From Ganoderma boninense (Eukaryota > Basidiomycota > Agaricomycetes > Polyporales > Polyporaceae): DNA of 64,000 bases. This document shows, piece by piece, positions 10,401-22,631 of this stretch. The position numbers and the translations under genes are program-made. Location of the stretch: positions 3,658,001 to 3,722,000 of the forward strand of contig CM035307.1 in NCBI GenBank assembly GCA_002900995.3, read 5' to 3'. Within the stretch, counting starts at the first letter, position 1, and every line of letters begins with the position of its first letter. The notes under the pieces are model-generated. The model had not been told where the DNA came from. It worked only from the letters and a program-made list of their open reading frames with translations, and did no database searches.

Positions 10401-13400
10401 AGTGCTCCGCTCTGTCTGCAAGAAATTCCAAAAGGTGCAGCACCTCTTGATCATTCAAGTATTTGAACCACAGCAAGGCCGTTGCGCGCTATAAGAAAAC
10501 TTCAGTATAAAACGTAGAGCGACTTGCAATGTACGCACCAAATCCTGATCCATACTGTCCAGTGATTGCCTAATGGCAATCGTCCAATAGCGGGTAAATG
10601 TAGCGAAGAGCTGCACAATGTCCTCGCCGCCGACGTCGGAAATCGTGTGCAATAAACAGCCCAAGCCTGGTTCATACTGTCAGTCTCTTTCTAGATCGAG
10701 GTGCAAGAAAACTGACCTTCTCTAATTTCACTTTGTAAGGAACGCGCCGAAAGAGCTTGCATGATCTCAGAGTCGAAGCAGAATGAGACGATAGTTGCAG
10801 CGTCTGCGACCTCGTTCGTCTTGCGCAGACGGTCGACGATCCTCGCGAGAACCAAGAGAAGGCTTTGCACAGCAAGCGCAGATCCCGTGGGGGACGACAG
10901 GCGGTGCAAAATAAGACGAACCGCACGTTTGACGCGAGTCACTTCGACATGACCGGTGAAGAGACTTTCCAAGAGGACGTCTCGATAAGCCTCGTCCGAG
11001 GATGAACCGTTCCAGTGAAGAAACAAGACCTCGAAGGGCGCCCTAAACGAAACGAGAATCAGCCCGAATGACAAGTGGGAGGGACAATGTGACGAACATT
11101 TCAGCCACGCGAGAAAACTTCGACAACAAATCCGCGCCGTCCCAGAGAGATACGGACTGTGGGTCGAGATATTGGAATAACTCCCTCAGCGCAGGCCTGT
11201 GGAACCGCTCGATCGCAGCAATGAGACGGCGAAGCTCCGAGACATGGAGAGCAGGGCCGATCAAGCGTAGCCAGTCTACAAGCTCGTAGGCCGCGACCTG
11301 GGATGCAATCTCGGACTCGGCTAGAGGAACGAGTGTCAGTGTCGCAGACCAAACATCCACAGAAAAGCTACTCTTACGTTCAGGAAGCTGTTCCACTCGC
11401 TCCAAGAAAGCCTGGACAGCTGGAGAAGTATCTCGGCTTGGGGCAGCCAATGGGTTGCGCAATTGACCGATCGACGATACTAGAAGCGCGACTTCTCGGT
11501 CGATGGCTTCTTTCATCACCGGAAACTCGGGGAACAATTGGTCTTCCACCAACATGGCGATTTTCGTCACGAACGCCTGGGGCAAAGCCAAGTCTGCACT
11601 CTTGCTAGTCATGCGAAGCAGCAACTTCCGCATGAACGAAAAGAGCGCCAGAGCGTCTGATGGAGACAACAGCTTCCCTCTTAGCTTCGCGCCGAGCTGC
11701 TCAACGACCGCTGCGAGCAAGGGGCTTGGGAATGTGTCAGGCCGCTGGCCAATGGACAACGACACGTCGGACCCGGAAGGTCGGCTCGATGCGTACATGG
11801 CTTGCATCTCCTCGACGTACTTGTAGGGTGTTTTCACGCACCGCTGGACGCAATCGTCCAGGAATGGAATAACGCTGTCGCCTTCGTCAGTCAATGGGGC
11901 GCCGTCGGGAGATTGTGCTCCAGCAGCGCGTTGAGTGAGCGGAAGCGAGTCCAGCCAAAGTGCGATTTCGTCCGCGTCGTGCTGGAAAAGGACTCCAGGG
12001 GCGAGGATGTGACGTAGAAGTGAGACGATCGCGATACGGATGGCGGGGGTGGGGGTGATGACATACGCCTTGAGTAGAATATGGAAGTTGCTGTGTTTGG
12101 AACCTAGAGATGTGTATTAGGATGGAATGTTCAAATGTACGAACCGACTCAATGGGAGCGCACCTGACTTTCCGGACCAGGTGAAATGTTCGCTTTCTCT
12201 AAGCAACCGTAGGACGTGGAGTTGACGGAGTGTATCAAGGCCGACTGTCGAACCCACGGCAACCCCTTGAGCGAGCATATCCTCGATGGCTTGCAACAAC
12301 TTCCCTGCGTCGAAGCGGGCCTCTGCGACGACAGAGGGGAGCAGTCGATGATAGAGCCACAACAGCCGATACGCGCTCTCAGACAAGAGGGATGTCCTGG
12401 TCGGATTCGGAGAGGCCTGGCCAGTTGGAAGAGAGCTTCCTTCGTTCGTGCGTTGCGAGAAGCCGACAATGACTTGGAACTCAGGAAGGCGCTTTCGTAC
12501 CTCCCGCTCAACCTCCCGTCTCCTACGCGCCCACAATCCCTCTTCATCGTCCTCCTCGAGAGCGCTTTGCACCTCCTGGAAGGCCTGCATGACAGACTGG
12601 TACTTTGACAGGCATTTCGCAAGTGCGAGCGCAGAGGCGTGCTGAACCAGCGGCGACGGAGATTGCAGCCCGCGCGACAAGTGGGACTTGATTTGGGTGG
12701 TAGGTATGATGTTTTCGACAATGGTAGCGAGAGGCGGCGGGGAGGGCTGATAAAGGGACGCGTCCCTGCTCCCGCCCTCTTGCAGTAAGAACGACGCGGT
12801 TGGGACGGAAAGTGACACAACGGCGCCGAAGAAGGCGATGTTGGCAAGCCACTTGGACGAGAGACGTGGCTCGAGCGCGAGGCCAGCTGCCTGCCAGTAT
12901 CCGATGACAAGTTCAGGACATGCCGCGAGGATCTTGAGTGCGAATTCTTGTTGGCGGGGATCTTCGTTGACTTTGAGGGTCTTGAGGACGTTCGCTATAA
13001 TTTTGTTGTAGATCTTGCCTCCCTTCTGACGAGGATCGTCTTCGGAGTGGTCATCGAGACCCGTAAATCCGTGTCGTTCTGTGTCTGATATCTCGCGTGG
13101 GTACCAGCCACGGTCGTGGAAACAGATACCAACCCCTGGTCGGGTGCACAAGGCCAACAGGAAGTGATGTACAACGTCTGCAGGGACAGAGTCCGAGTCT
13201 GTGCCTTCGGGGGTGTTGCGCTCGTATATGCGGATGAGCTAAGAAGACGTTCTTAGGCATGAATGATTGTCACGTACACGACCTCCTCACCTGAAATAGA
13301 GTGGCCTCACTGAAGACCTGGACTTTGAGCGTACGCTTGAGTTTTTGGTCCGACCAGAGGCCCGACCAACAAACTTCAAGTACTCGTCTAAACAGCGAGT

Positions 13401-14306
13401 ACGAGTCCTGGCACAACCCCTTGAAGATAGAGGTAAATGCGTCCCGATGGCGTTCCAAAAAGGCAGCCTTAATAGACGATGAGGTCGTAGAGTCAACGAA
13501 CGACAGGACTAAAAGAATATACAGCGTCCTAATGTCTAAGAGGAGGTAGAGTTAAAATCAGTCGGAAATGCATGAAAGGGACATACGAACCGGGTCGGAT
13601 GAGGATATCGACGTCTTGGGCTACCTTGCCCTTACGGCGCATATGGAGCAGCTTTTGTAACGACTGTGTGGAGGGAAATGTGAATGGTAAGAAGAAGGGA
13701 CGTGACTTATGCGTACTTTGCTCTCCCAAGGAAAAATGTCCAAGACCAACTTGCGTTCTCGGCCGGCTGCAAAATTGGAGATGCTGTTGAACAATTTGAG
13801 AGAGACTAGGACAAGGTCGGCGTGTTGTCCGGATAGGTATGTGTTGAGGGTGTGGGTGTATTGTTGTGAGAGGAGAGTGCGGAGGATTGGTTGAGCGTAG
13901 GAGTGATAAGTATAGTGGGTGGAGAGGAGGTTGATCAGGGAGGAGAGAAGGCCGAGTATGGCAGAAAAAGAGAGATTTGTCTCTGAAACACTCATTAGGA
14001 TAATTTATATACATTGAGGATGGAATGACGCACCGGATTCGCGTCCTGCCATAGAGCAAAAAGGTCGTGGGCTCCGGAGTCGTCGTCGAGCCATGCCTTG
14101 GCGAGTAGGAGACGTTGGTCGTTAACTTGAACGGGACCATCGCTGGGGTGAATGGTGAGCTGGTTCCTGAGGGCAATGAGGCCCTCTGTGACGGCAGCTT
14201 CTGTCTGGGCTTTGAAGAGTTGGCGGATTTCCGAGAGGGAGGAGTAGTTGAAGGATTGGCGGGAGGAAGACTCGACTTTACGCTTTTTTTGAGAAGGGGC
14301 AGGCAT
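7423..14306 (-). CDS. URB1: URB1/Npa1 nucleolar pre-60S ribosome biogenesis protein
   Basis: This is a very large scaffold protein of early 60S pre-ribosomes in the nucleolus. The start ATG is at 14306-14304, in a basic N-terminus (MPAPSQKKRKVESSSRQS). The family signature is clear: a conserved NFAAGRERKLVLDIFPWESK block, then LLHMRRKGKV (about 13650), DIRTLYILLVLSFVD (13530) and LLKTLKVNEDPRQQEFALKIL. The C-terminal NUC173/NopRA1-like part carries DVPMLYGMLYSSSDDWKKER and RRHTWDLLASLFQS (8300-8500). I count about 14 exons; edges fixed by frame include 13663-13591, 13535-13291, 13240-12164 and a start at 12103. The last exon ends with TAG at 7425-7423. Expected product is about 2,000 residues, somewhat longer than the yeast protein, and no frameshifts were seen. 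Confidence 0.9.
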
Positions 14307-14830
14307 AGCAAGTACCAGGTGTGGAGGATGTATGCGTTACAGAGTGGAGCAAGGATTATCGCCTGAGCGAAAAGACGAGCGCATGAGAGACAGGCACTGA
14401 GCACTGACAGTGAGGACCTGAACGGAGACTCGGATCGGTGAGCGAGAGCCAGACTCAGACTGCAGCCAGACTGCAGCTGCACACGCGCTGACGCCGGTGA
14501 TCGGGAGCGAAATATTTTGGCGCTGAATTGTGTGGCTGTGCTGGTCGTGGCAACTGCTTAACCAAGCTTATTTATTAGAGTAAGCGCAGGCTTAGGCGGG
14601 GTTCGGAAGGAAGCGGAAAGAGCTGCCGACGGAACGCGAGGGGCGGCAGGCGAGGACGAGGGTGGGGATTTATGAGTCGTGTCGTGGACTGATCCCGACG
14701 CGTGCCGTTTTCTCCTCGACCGCCATCTCTATCTCCCTCTCCGCTCTCTCAGCCCTTTGCGCTTCCCCCGCGCCCTCTTTCTTCTCCGCGCCGGTTGTGG
14801 GTAGCAGCGTGCTTGCATGCCCCCCAGACC
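14307..14830. promoter_or_regulatory. Shared promoter region between URB1 and the PPR gene
   Basis: URB1 and the PPR gene are transcribed away from each other from this 524-bp stretch. It has a pyrimidine-rich run before the PPR start (14700-14790) and a short AT-rich patch near 14565-14582. No clear TATA box is visible. Confidence 0.5.
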
Positions 14831-17800
14831 ATGATTCCAAAGGTTGCAAATCACCTTTTCCACCACACTCACAGGGCAGTCGTCGCCGTCCAGAACCAGA
14901 CCGGCCACACCCTCCGCAATGTCCTTCAGCTCCAGTCGTCCTCTGGTTCCTCCTCCGCCGTAACTACCTGGGGTTCTTCCGTCTCCAGCGGTTCAGGTCA
15001 CTCAGGCGCCGGGCCCTCCAAGTTCCATGCAAGCGGTCGCCTCCACACCCTCCAGCCGTCCGTTTCCTTTTCATCCTCCCATTCCATACCGCTAACCGCC
15101 CCTTCACCACCAGGGCACCCCCGTCACCTCCACTCAAGTCAAAGAACGCGTAGACAAACTATCGGCCTTCCGCGTCTCTTCGTCCCAGCGTTCCCAACAC
15201 CTCTCCGCGGACGCTGCCTCGGAGGCCTCTCAGCCCGTCCGTTCCGGCTTCGGCACGTATGCTACTCTTATCAGCACCCTCACAGATCGCGACTTCGAGA
15301 ACCACCAAGCCGTTCGCCGCGCAGAAGCTCGTCTTCGCCGCCGTCGTCGTGCCGCAGTTCATGACGGTCTCGAGGAGGAAGAGAAGCGTATCGCCAGCCT
15401 TCGCAGTGACTCCAACTTCAAGTCTGCCCTCGCTCTCTTCCACACTGCCGCTGCCAACCCACACTCCAAGTTCCCCCTCCACGTCTACAACAAACTTCTC
15501 CGTTCCTGCGCCATCCACGCTAACGTCGACGCTGCCTCTGCCGTCTACTCCCACCTCGAGAACCGCCTCGATATCATCCCCGACGCCCAGACGTACATCA
15601 GCATCATCGAGACCTTCGCCAACCGTCATGACATGCAGGGCGCCGAGACATGTTTGGCAAGTTCAAGGATGCCGCCGGGTCAGATCGTGTTTACTGGTCC
15701 ATCGACGCAATGGCCGCCCCCTCAGCCGTTGAAGAGCTCCCGTACCACCAGCGTGCAGCCCAAACTGCCGTTTGGAACGAGATGCTCGCTGCGTACTTCC
15801 GTTGTGGACAGGCTACGGAGGCCATTGGATTGCTCGAGCAGATGATGGATGCTCCCGCTGCTGACTCCTTCCTCCCAACTGGTGTTCCGCTCCCCACCTC
15901 TGCCACTTTCGCTCGTGCCGTGACTGGTTTCTGCCAGGCTGGCGATGTGTCTACCGCGTTGGCTTGGTTCGAGCGTATGCTGCAGCAGGAGGCCTCTTCC
16001 AGCGACCCCCACGCGACCACCCGTGTTCCTCATCGCCCTGATGCGTCCGCCTGGACCACGATGTTCGACACTCTGGCTGATGAAGGCATGGTCGCAGAAG
16101 CGAACAGGCTGTTTGTCCGTTGGCAGGAAATCGCGTCGCAGGAGGGCACCGCCGTCTGGAGCGACCATCGTGACTCTGTTCTGGCTGCCAACCTCAAGTT
16201 GATGGACACCCGCGCGGATCTGGAGTCGGCAAAGGCACATGAACTGCTCGGCTTTTTGGCAGAACACGTACTTCCTTGGGACATCGAGAGCGGACACTTC
16301 ACCTTCTACCGGGACACCTCTCGCTCCCTCTGTCAGAGGCTGGTCATGCAATATTGGAACCGTGGACACACTGACGAGGCGCTGGACCTTGCCGCTCGGA
16401 TCGCTACTCGGCAGTTGGATGTTATCCATCACGGCCAGGCTGCGCGCAAGTTCGATGCGACCCAGGCGCAAAGGAGAATCGAAGGCACTCGTCGCTTCGC
16501 TACTGATCTCACGTCGGGAATCCTTCGTCAGATCGGTTCCAGCGCTCCGTTGTCGTATTTCCTTCGGCTTTCTGCTCTGCTCACGGACGTTGGTGCCCTG
16601 GTCCCCGCCGGGCTTTCGGAGTCTTGTCTCAATGCGTATGCGCTCCAGCGCGCAAGCTCTACGCTCGCACTCGGCACTCAGGACTGGGAGGCATTGTTGG
16701 ACATCATCGCGAGCGACGGAGACTCCGCGGCCGCGCTGAACACTCTGGTTGACGATCTCCTTCACTACTCGGTCGACATCACTGCCTTCAGCGACAACGC
16801 GAAGAACCACCTCGTTCGCAGCCTTGCTTCGCATGACGTCAACTCTGCCACGCTCCTCGCTCAGCTCGGTGAGCCGTTCACGACCCGTCTGCTCGAGCTT
16901 CAGCGCACAGTGCAGTCCTCCTCCCCGGTTTCGACGCACTCGTTTGAGGCTCAAATGCCCGTAGAAGAGATCCCCGGTACCCCCCTCATGTCTGCCTACT
17001 CCTCCGGTCGCATCGATACGTCCCACAGTCAGCACGTTGGCGAATTCTTCCCCGGCGGAAACAAGACCTCGGTTCTCACTGCGTTCAAGCGATTCAGGTC
17101 CGGCGCGGACAGGGGCATCTTCCCCCGTCCCATTGTGCTCTCTCGTCTCATCAGTGCTCTCGGTCGTCTCGGCGAGATCGACAAGATCCACGAGGTCTAC
17201 GACGGTGCGCAGGTCGTCTTGAACTCCCTGGAGAGCATGAAGCAATGGCAGACCTCCGGCTGGTTCCTCATCGAGGACCACATGATCATCGGCTTGGCAC
17301 ACGCTGGCGACATCGAGGGCGCTCACGCTCACCGACACCGTATCATCCAGCAGGGTGGCGTTCCGTCGGCCGATGCGTACGGCGCTCTCATCCTCCACGT
17401 CAAGGACACCACCGATGACACGTCCAACGCGATGGCGCTCTTCACGGAGTCTCAGAACCTCGGTGTTACTCCCAACATCTTCATGTACAACACGGTCATC
17501 TCGAAGCTCGCGAAGGCACGCAAGGCTGACTTCGCACTCCAGCTCTTCCAGGACATGAAGATGCAGAACGTCCAGCCGACGTCCGTCACCTACGGCGCCG
17601 TCATCGCTGCATGTTGCCGTGTCGGCGACGCTGCCTCCGCCGAGCTTCTTTTCCAGGAGATGACGAGCGAGCCGACGTTCAAGCCCCGCGTTCCCCCGTA
17701 CAACACCATGATGCAACTCTACGCCCACACGAAGCCTGATCGCAGCCGCGTGCTGCATTACTACAATGAGCTCTTGGCCGCAAACGTCCAACCCACTGCT

Positions 17801-18662
17801 CACACGTACAAGGTATGCCTAGCGTTCTCTATGCCCGAGGGTGTGATCACTGACCGCTTTACATTCAGCTCCTTATTGATGCCTATGGCTCCATCGAACC
17901 CATCGACATCCACGCCATGGACAAGGTGTTCCAAGATCTGCTCGCCGACCCCTCCGTCTCCGTCCAGGGCACTCACTGGGCCGCGCTCATCAACGCCTGG
18001 GGCTGCGTGCAGAAGGATCTCGACAAGGCGATCGCCATCTTCGACTCCATCCCCGCCACGCTGCTATGGGCAAGAACGGATCTGCAATGCCCGATGCTGT
18101 CGTCTACGAGGCCATGATCAACACTTTGGTGACGCTCCGTCGCATGGACCTTGTTCCCCAGTTCCTCAAGCGACTAGAGTCGAGTGGGCGTCCACATGAC
18201 CGCATACATCGCCAACCTCCTCATCAAGGGTTACGCGTCCGTCAACGAGATCGAGCGCTCTCGCGAGGTCTTCGAGTCCCTCCTCGACCCCCAGGAGGGC
18301 GTGGCTGCGCCTCACAACCACGCGCCCCACCAAAACAAGCAGCCGAACGTTCTTCCCGTACCAGCCGGAAACCCGTGTATACCGCGAGGTGAGTATCCAG
18401 CTTTTTGAGTCTGTGTTGGAATATTGACTAACGCACCCTCCCTATTCCCAGCCCTCGACTTGGGAAGCTATGGTTCGTGCCGAGCTTGGCAACGGCGAAC
18501 GTGACCGTGCTGTCGCTTTGCTCCAACGGATTACAGGCCAGGATGTTCCCACCGGCCGTCTACCAGCGGATCAGCGGGATCATGCTCGACGACTCCGTCT
18601 CGCCTTGGTCTCAGTCGCAGTCGGATGCATCGTCGACAAGTCCTAGCGCCTCGTCACCGTAG
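14831..18662 (+). CDS. Pentatricopeptide-repeat protein, probably mitochondrial, with several frame breaks
   Basis: PPR proteins bind organellar RNA and help process or translate it. The likely start is ATG 14831; the N-terminus is basic and rich in H, R and S, as in mitochondrial presequences. An intron ends at CACCACCAG (15113). The core shows helical-pair repeats, for example TPNIFMYNTVISKLAKARK, QPTSVTYGAVIAACCRVGD and QPTAHTYKLLIDAYG (17450-17900). Introns run 17815-17869 and about 18390-18451. The natural protein order needs reading-frame changes with no credible intron at about 15649, 18060, 18188, 18340-18355 and 18530. The central 850-residue frame (15650-17815) is intact. It is either a decaying gene or a sequence with base-calling indels; the TAG at 18660-18662 is the best stop. 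Confidence 0.75.
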
Positions 18663-18921
18663 GGTTCCCGTTTGACTGGCCGGTTCCGTCAATCATGTCG
18701 TTCTTTGGGGTGGCTATTAAGTAATGGACCATAGTACGCACGCAGCGCCTTGCTTCAGCTCATTGTACAGTATGTAGCACTCGATCATCCATCCATCCAT
18801 GCTTCAAGTAGAAATAGTGTATCAGTAGTAATATCCATAGGCTTATGTTCCTCTAGAGGTAGAGTACAATCCCAATGACCGTCACGAGCATTTATACGAA
18901 CTACCCCCAAAAATGTACATA

Positions 18922-21189
18922 CTAGTCGAGACGGTCGCCCTTGCGCAAATATCCCCCTTCTCTCGCATCATCCGAGTCCGTGAAGATCCGCTTCAGCACA
19001 AGGTACAAACCAGCGACGGTGGCGAGGGCGAAGAACGCGGTATGCCACGGGTTCTCGGTGACGTAGCTCTCGATGCCCATCAGCTTGTCGTTCAAGTACT
19101 GCAAAAACAATGTCAAGACAAGGGGAAAATTGCGACATATCCCAGACATACCCTGGCAAGACGTTCCACAATGTTCTCGGAATGCTTGTACGCAAGCGTG
19201 CCCGTTGCAGCGCCGTTGATGGTGGGGAATAGGCTAGCAGCGCTGAGCGTGACCTTCTCGCCGAAAGGATCGACATCGTAATAGACGAGGCGCTGCGAAA
19301 TCAGGCAAGCACCGTCAATAACCTCTCTCTCTTCCTCATCAGTCAACTCAATACTCACAGAGTGGCTGGCGACGACGGGCCTAGGGAGCTGGTCCGCGGT
19401 GATGCCGTACATGCTCTTGAGCCACGTGCCCCACTTGTCGGCGTCCATCCATGTGAAGACGACGGGTGCCTGCTCCTTGGCGTCGCGCCACCTGCGCGCG
19501 AGGTCGGTGACCTCCTTCGCGGTGCGCTCGCGGTCGCTCGCGGTGGTCGCGGCGATGACGACGAGCGGCTTGTGCGGGGCGTTCATGACGTCCTGGAAGT
19601 TGTCCGAGTCGAGCTCGAGCGCGCCCGGGAGGCGGTTGCGGAGGAGCTGCAGTGCGGAAAGCGCATGGTCATCATCAGTGAGTGCCGAGTCCAGTCTACT
19701 CATATTCAGGAGGGGTGGAGATAGAAAGAAACCTACCCAATCGACGAGCTCCTGGCGTTCCTCGTTGGTAGAGGCGGGCTTGGAGAGAGTGTGGACTGCG
19801 GTGGGGGCAGAAGGGTCGTTGTCCTTGAGAGCGAGGACGGCAGCCGTGCCAGGCTTGATGTTGAAGTGCTCGTAGAAGGACGCAGACGACGAGGTGTACA
19901 TCGGCGGCGATCCAAACAACACGTTCGATGCCTCGATCACTTGTTTCTACGATCTGATGTCAGATGCATTCACAGCAAGCGGTCCTACAAGCTCACGAAG
20001 ATCGCCTTGTCATCCGGAGAGTGCAAGAAGAGGTAGAGGACAGCATGCTCCGCGACGCGGGTCTTGAGCTCGTCGAACTTGAGTTCCTGTACTCCGCTGA
20101 AAATGGACAGGATCAACCACACTGGGTTAGATGTCGTATGAGCACGAGTTGCTTACGAGCCGGAGACCTTCTCTGCGAAGGCCAAGAGCTGCTCCAGCTT
20201 GCGGCCGCCAGTGTACTCGGTCTTGGTGCCCTTGCCACCGTAGTACTGAAGCATGGGATATCCAGTGATGCCCTGCGACTTGCAGAGGGAGCTATGGGCC
20301 TCGCAGTTGACCTCAGCGACGTTGAGCTTGTGCTGCATTTGGCCGGCGAGCTGGGTCCATGTCGGGGCAAGCTTCTTGCAGTGACCACACCTATGACACA
20401 AGGCTGAGCGCGGTTCATACCAGCATCAGAGAGAGACGAAACGCACCATGGAGCAAAGAACTTGACAAAGACATGACCCTTGTCGACTGTCTCCTTGAAG
20501 TTCTTGTCGTCGAGTGAAAGGACGGTACCGTCGGGGTTGAAATCTTCATGGGATATCATCTGCTCTGCGAGTTCATCCTTGTCGGATGTGACCTGGGAGG
20601 GCGAGTCCTTGCCTGTCGGTTCGGGAGCAGGAGGATTGTGGGGTTCAGCATGGGCAGCAAGGTAGTCGGTGAGGATGTCGAGGCCCCTAGCCTGGTTGAA
20701 AGTTTCGAGATATTTTCCGTCCTTGTATAGATTCATTTGGGGGTATCCTGATACGTCGTTCTTGGAACAGAGGTCTGACAGAGAGGGCATCAGCGGGAGG
20801 AGCGGTGGGTTGAGGAGAAGTGGCGAGGGACGGACCACCGTGCACAGCACAGTTGACCTGGGCGAGGTGAATGCCAGGGTCTGGTTTCTTGTCGTTTTGT
20901 TCGACAAGTTTCGTCCATGTTGGAGCAAAGGCTCTACAATGGTGGCAATAGGGAGAGAAGTGTTCGATGAACCTGGAGTAGGAGGGTTCATGGTATGTTC
21001 CACCAACGCAGAACAGATGTATGTATGCGGATATACAACGCACCAGACACCGTGAGCTATGGTGGAGTCAAAGTTGTCCGGGGTCAGGACGAGGAGCTCC
21101 GTCTCGGAGGACTGGACGGGGAGGGCTGCGGAGGCGAGGATGACGGAGGAGACAAGGAGAGAAAAGGGAAGCCTCGCAAAGGCGAGCAT
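18922..21189 (-). CDS. Transmembrane thioredoxin/protein disulfide isomerase-like protein of the ER
   Basis: The start at 21189 gives a signal peptide (MLAFARLPFSLLVSSVILAS). Two thioredoxin domains follow. The first has a CHHC active site (HFSPYCHHCRAFAPTW, about 20930); the second has the canonical CGHC (FFAPWCGHCKKLAPTW, about 20370-20450). A long inactive thioredoxin-like region follows. Near the C-terminus a single membrane helix (WHTAFFALATVAGLYLVLKR) is followed by a short charged tail ending RKGDRLD with TAG at 18924-18922. This type-I layout resembles TMX3/Eps1-class PDIs, which act on disulfides of secretory proteins. Several short introns interrupt the gene, including one just before CHHC and one inside CGHC. 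It converges on the PPR gene and is divergent from CGI121. Confidence 0.85.
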
Positions 21190-21445
21190 CGTGGCCACAG
21201 CGCGTGTCGGTGGCGGCAGGAGGCCTGAAGCTTGGCAGAGATATAAATTAGAGTGTGCGACGAGCAAGAGTATTAAGAGAGATGCAATGCAAGAGGAGCA
21301 ACTCTGCCTCGGAGCGAGGACAACGGACGTGGTCCTCCTCAAGCGCCCGGTGCTGACGCTGAAGGCGATCGGTGGCTGTACGATCCACACTCAATCTCGA
21401 CTCGGACCCGGGCAGCGCTCTCAACAAAACGTCTTTGCGTCCGTC
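21190..21445. promoter_or_regulatory. Bidirectional promoter of the PDI-like gene and CGI121
   Basis: Only 256 bp separate the two start codons, so both promoters and 5' UTRs must fit here. ATATAAAT on the plus strand at 21240-21247 may act as a TATA-like element for the leftward gene. Nothing else is recognisable. Confidence 0.5.
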
Positions 21446-22299
21446 ATGCAGACATTCCGTTATCCGCATTTTCCTCCAGAACTCTCAACAGTCCATGTCG
21501 CTCTATTTACCAGCGTCACTAACTCTGCAGACATCAGATCCCGCATCATCCGCGCCAGCCAGCTCCAGGGCCCTGATGGAGACGCCGAGCGCGATGCGGT
21601 TAACTTCGCGTTCATAGATGCTCGCCTGGTAAAGCACTTCCGACAGAGTCCTTCATCCTGCACCGAATACTCATCTTCTCCAAGATCTGTAGTGTCTTGC
21701 ATCTCCAAACGGCCATCTACCAGGCCATCCTTGCCCATGCTCAGCGCTCCTTACGCACAAAAACAGTACATTCCGAAATCCTCTGGGCTCTCAATCCCAC
21801 AAACAACGCATGTCTTCTTTTTTATGATAGACATTTTACGCATTAACTAGTATGACTCTAGATCACTGAAGCGATCCGACGATACGGTGTATCCGATACC
21901 ACTACCTCCCTCATCCTCGTCCGCGTCTCCTCCCCAGATCTTGTCAATGTCCAGCAACTCATGGCATCAGCGGTATCTGGCGCACTATCACTACTCGACC
22001 ATCTGTCAGATATTACTGACTGGGGCACTGTCAAAAAAGTATGCCTACCTTCTTTTCAGCGAGTCGTCCTTAATCATCATTTCATCGCTTTGCAGTATCA
22101 CAAGCTCAACGATGAGCCAGCACTGAAAGCAGCCACAAGAGACGCCGCACAGGAACGCATTGTGGTTAACGAAATCGTCACGAGCACCTGTTGCAATGAA
22201 GAGTGTATCGTCATGACCGAAACACCCGGTTCGCTTCCCCCATTGGCTCCACCACTACCCCTTACCTTGTGCTTACAAACAATCATCGAACAGCGATGA
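21446..22299 (+). CDS. CGI121: EKC/KEOPS complex subunit CGI121 (C-terminus altered)
   Basis: CGI121 is the tRNA-binding subunit of KEOPS, which makes the universal t6A37 modification of tRNA with Bud32, Kae1 and Pcc1. The N-terminus MQTFRYPHFPPELSTVHVAL and the block DAERDAVNFAFIDARL are diagnostic, followed by TAIYQAILAHAQRSLRTK and TVHSEILWALNPTNN. Introns follow DARL, NPTNN (21808-21861, with a GC rather than GT donor) and TDWGTVKK. The last conserved block, NEIVTST, is expected to run into VAMKS. Here that ending lies one base out of frame, with its own TGA at 22214-22216. As written, the frame continues to TGA 22297-22299 with about 30 unrelated residues. Identification is firm; the end is not. 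Confidence 0.87.
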
Positions 22300-22631
22300 G
22301 CAATAGATGTGTGAAAGAGTCCTGGGGTTGTAACCCGAAGATCTAAAGAAGAGGTTATATGGCAACCTCCTTCCGAGGCGTCCCGGGTAGAATCTCGAAT
22401 CTATTGCCTGGTCCGATTCTGTACGCTTAGAACACGCTGTATAAGATGTAACATATTCTATTTCCTAAGACGTCTGATCGTCTTTCAGTCCTGCCCTCCT
22501 TCCCCGCTCGTCTGTTCCTTGCAACAACCTTGGGGTCCTCCACACCATGCATCATCGAGGTCAAGTTGATTCAATCGCTTGTTTTGGCAAGACCTGTTAA
22601 GAGTGGGACGCGAAGTAGGGTTAGGGTCTCA
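22300..22631. other. Intergenic CGI121-SCO1
   Basis: It holds the CGI121 3' region and the SCO1 promoter. A telomere-like word, TAGGGTTAGGGT, sits at 22616-22627, five bases before the SCO1 start codon. No TATA box or gene is evident. Confidence 0.5.

Noticed and set aside
15722..17803. 693-codon open frame on the minus strand
   Set aside because: It is the antisense shadow of the PPR gene: GC-rich codon bias keeps the opposite strand open. It has no domain of its own and no splice logic.
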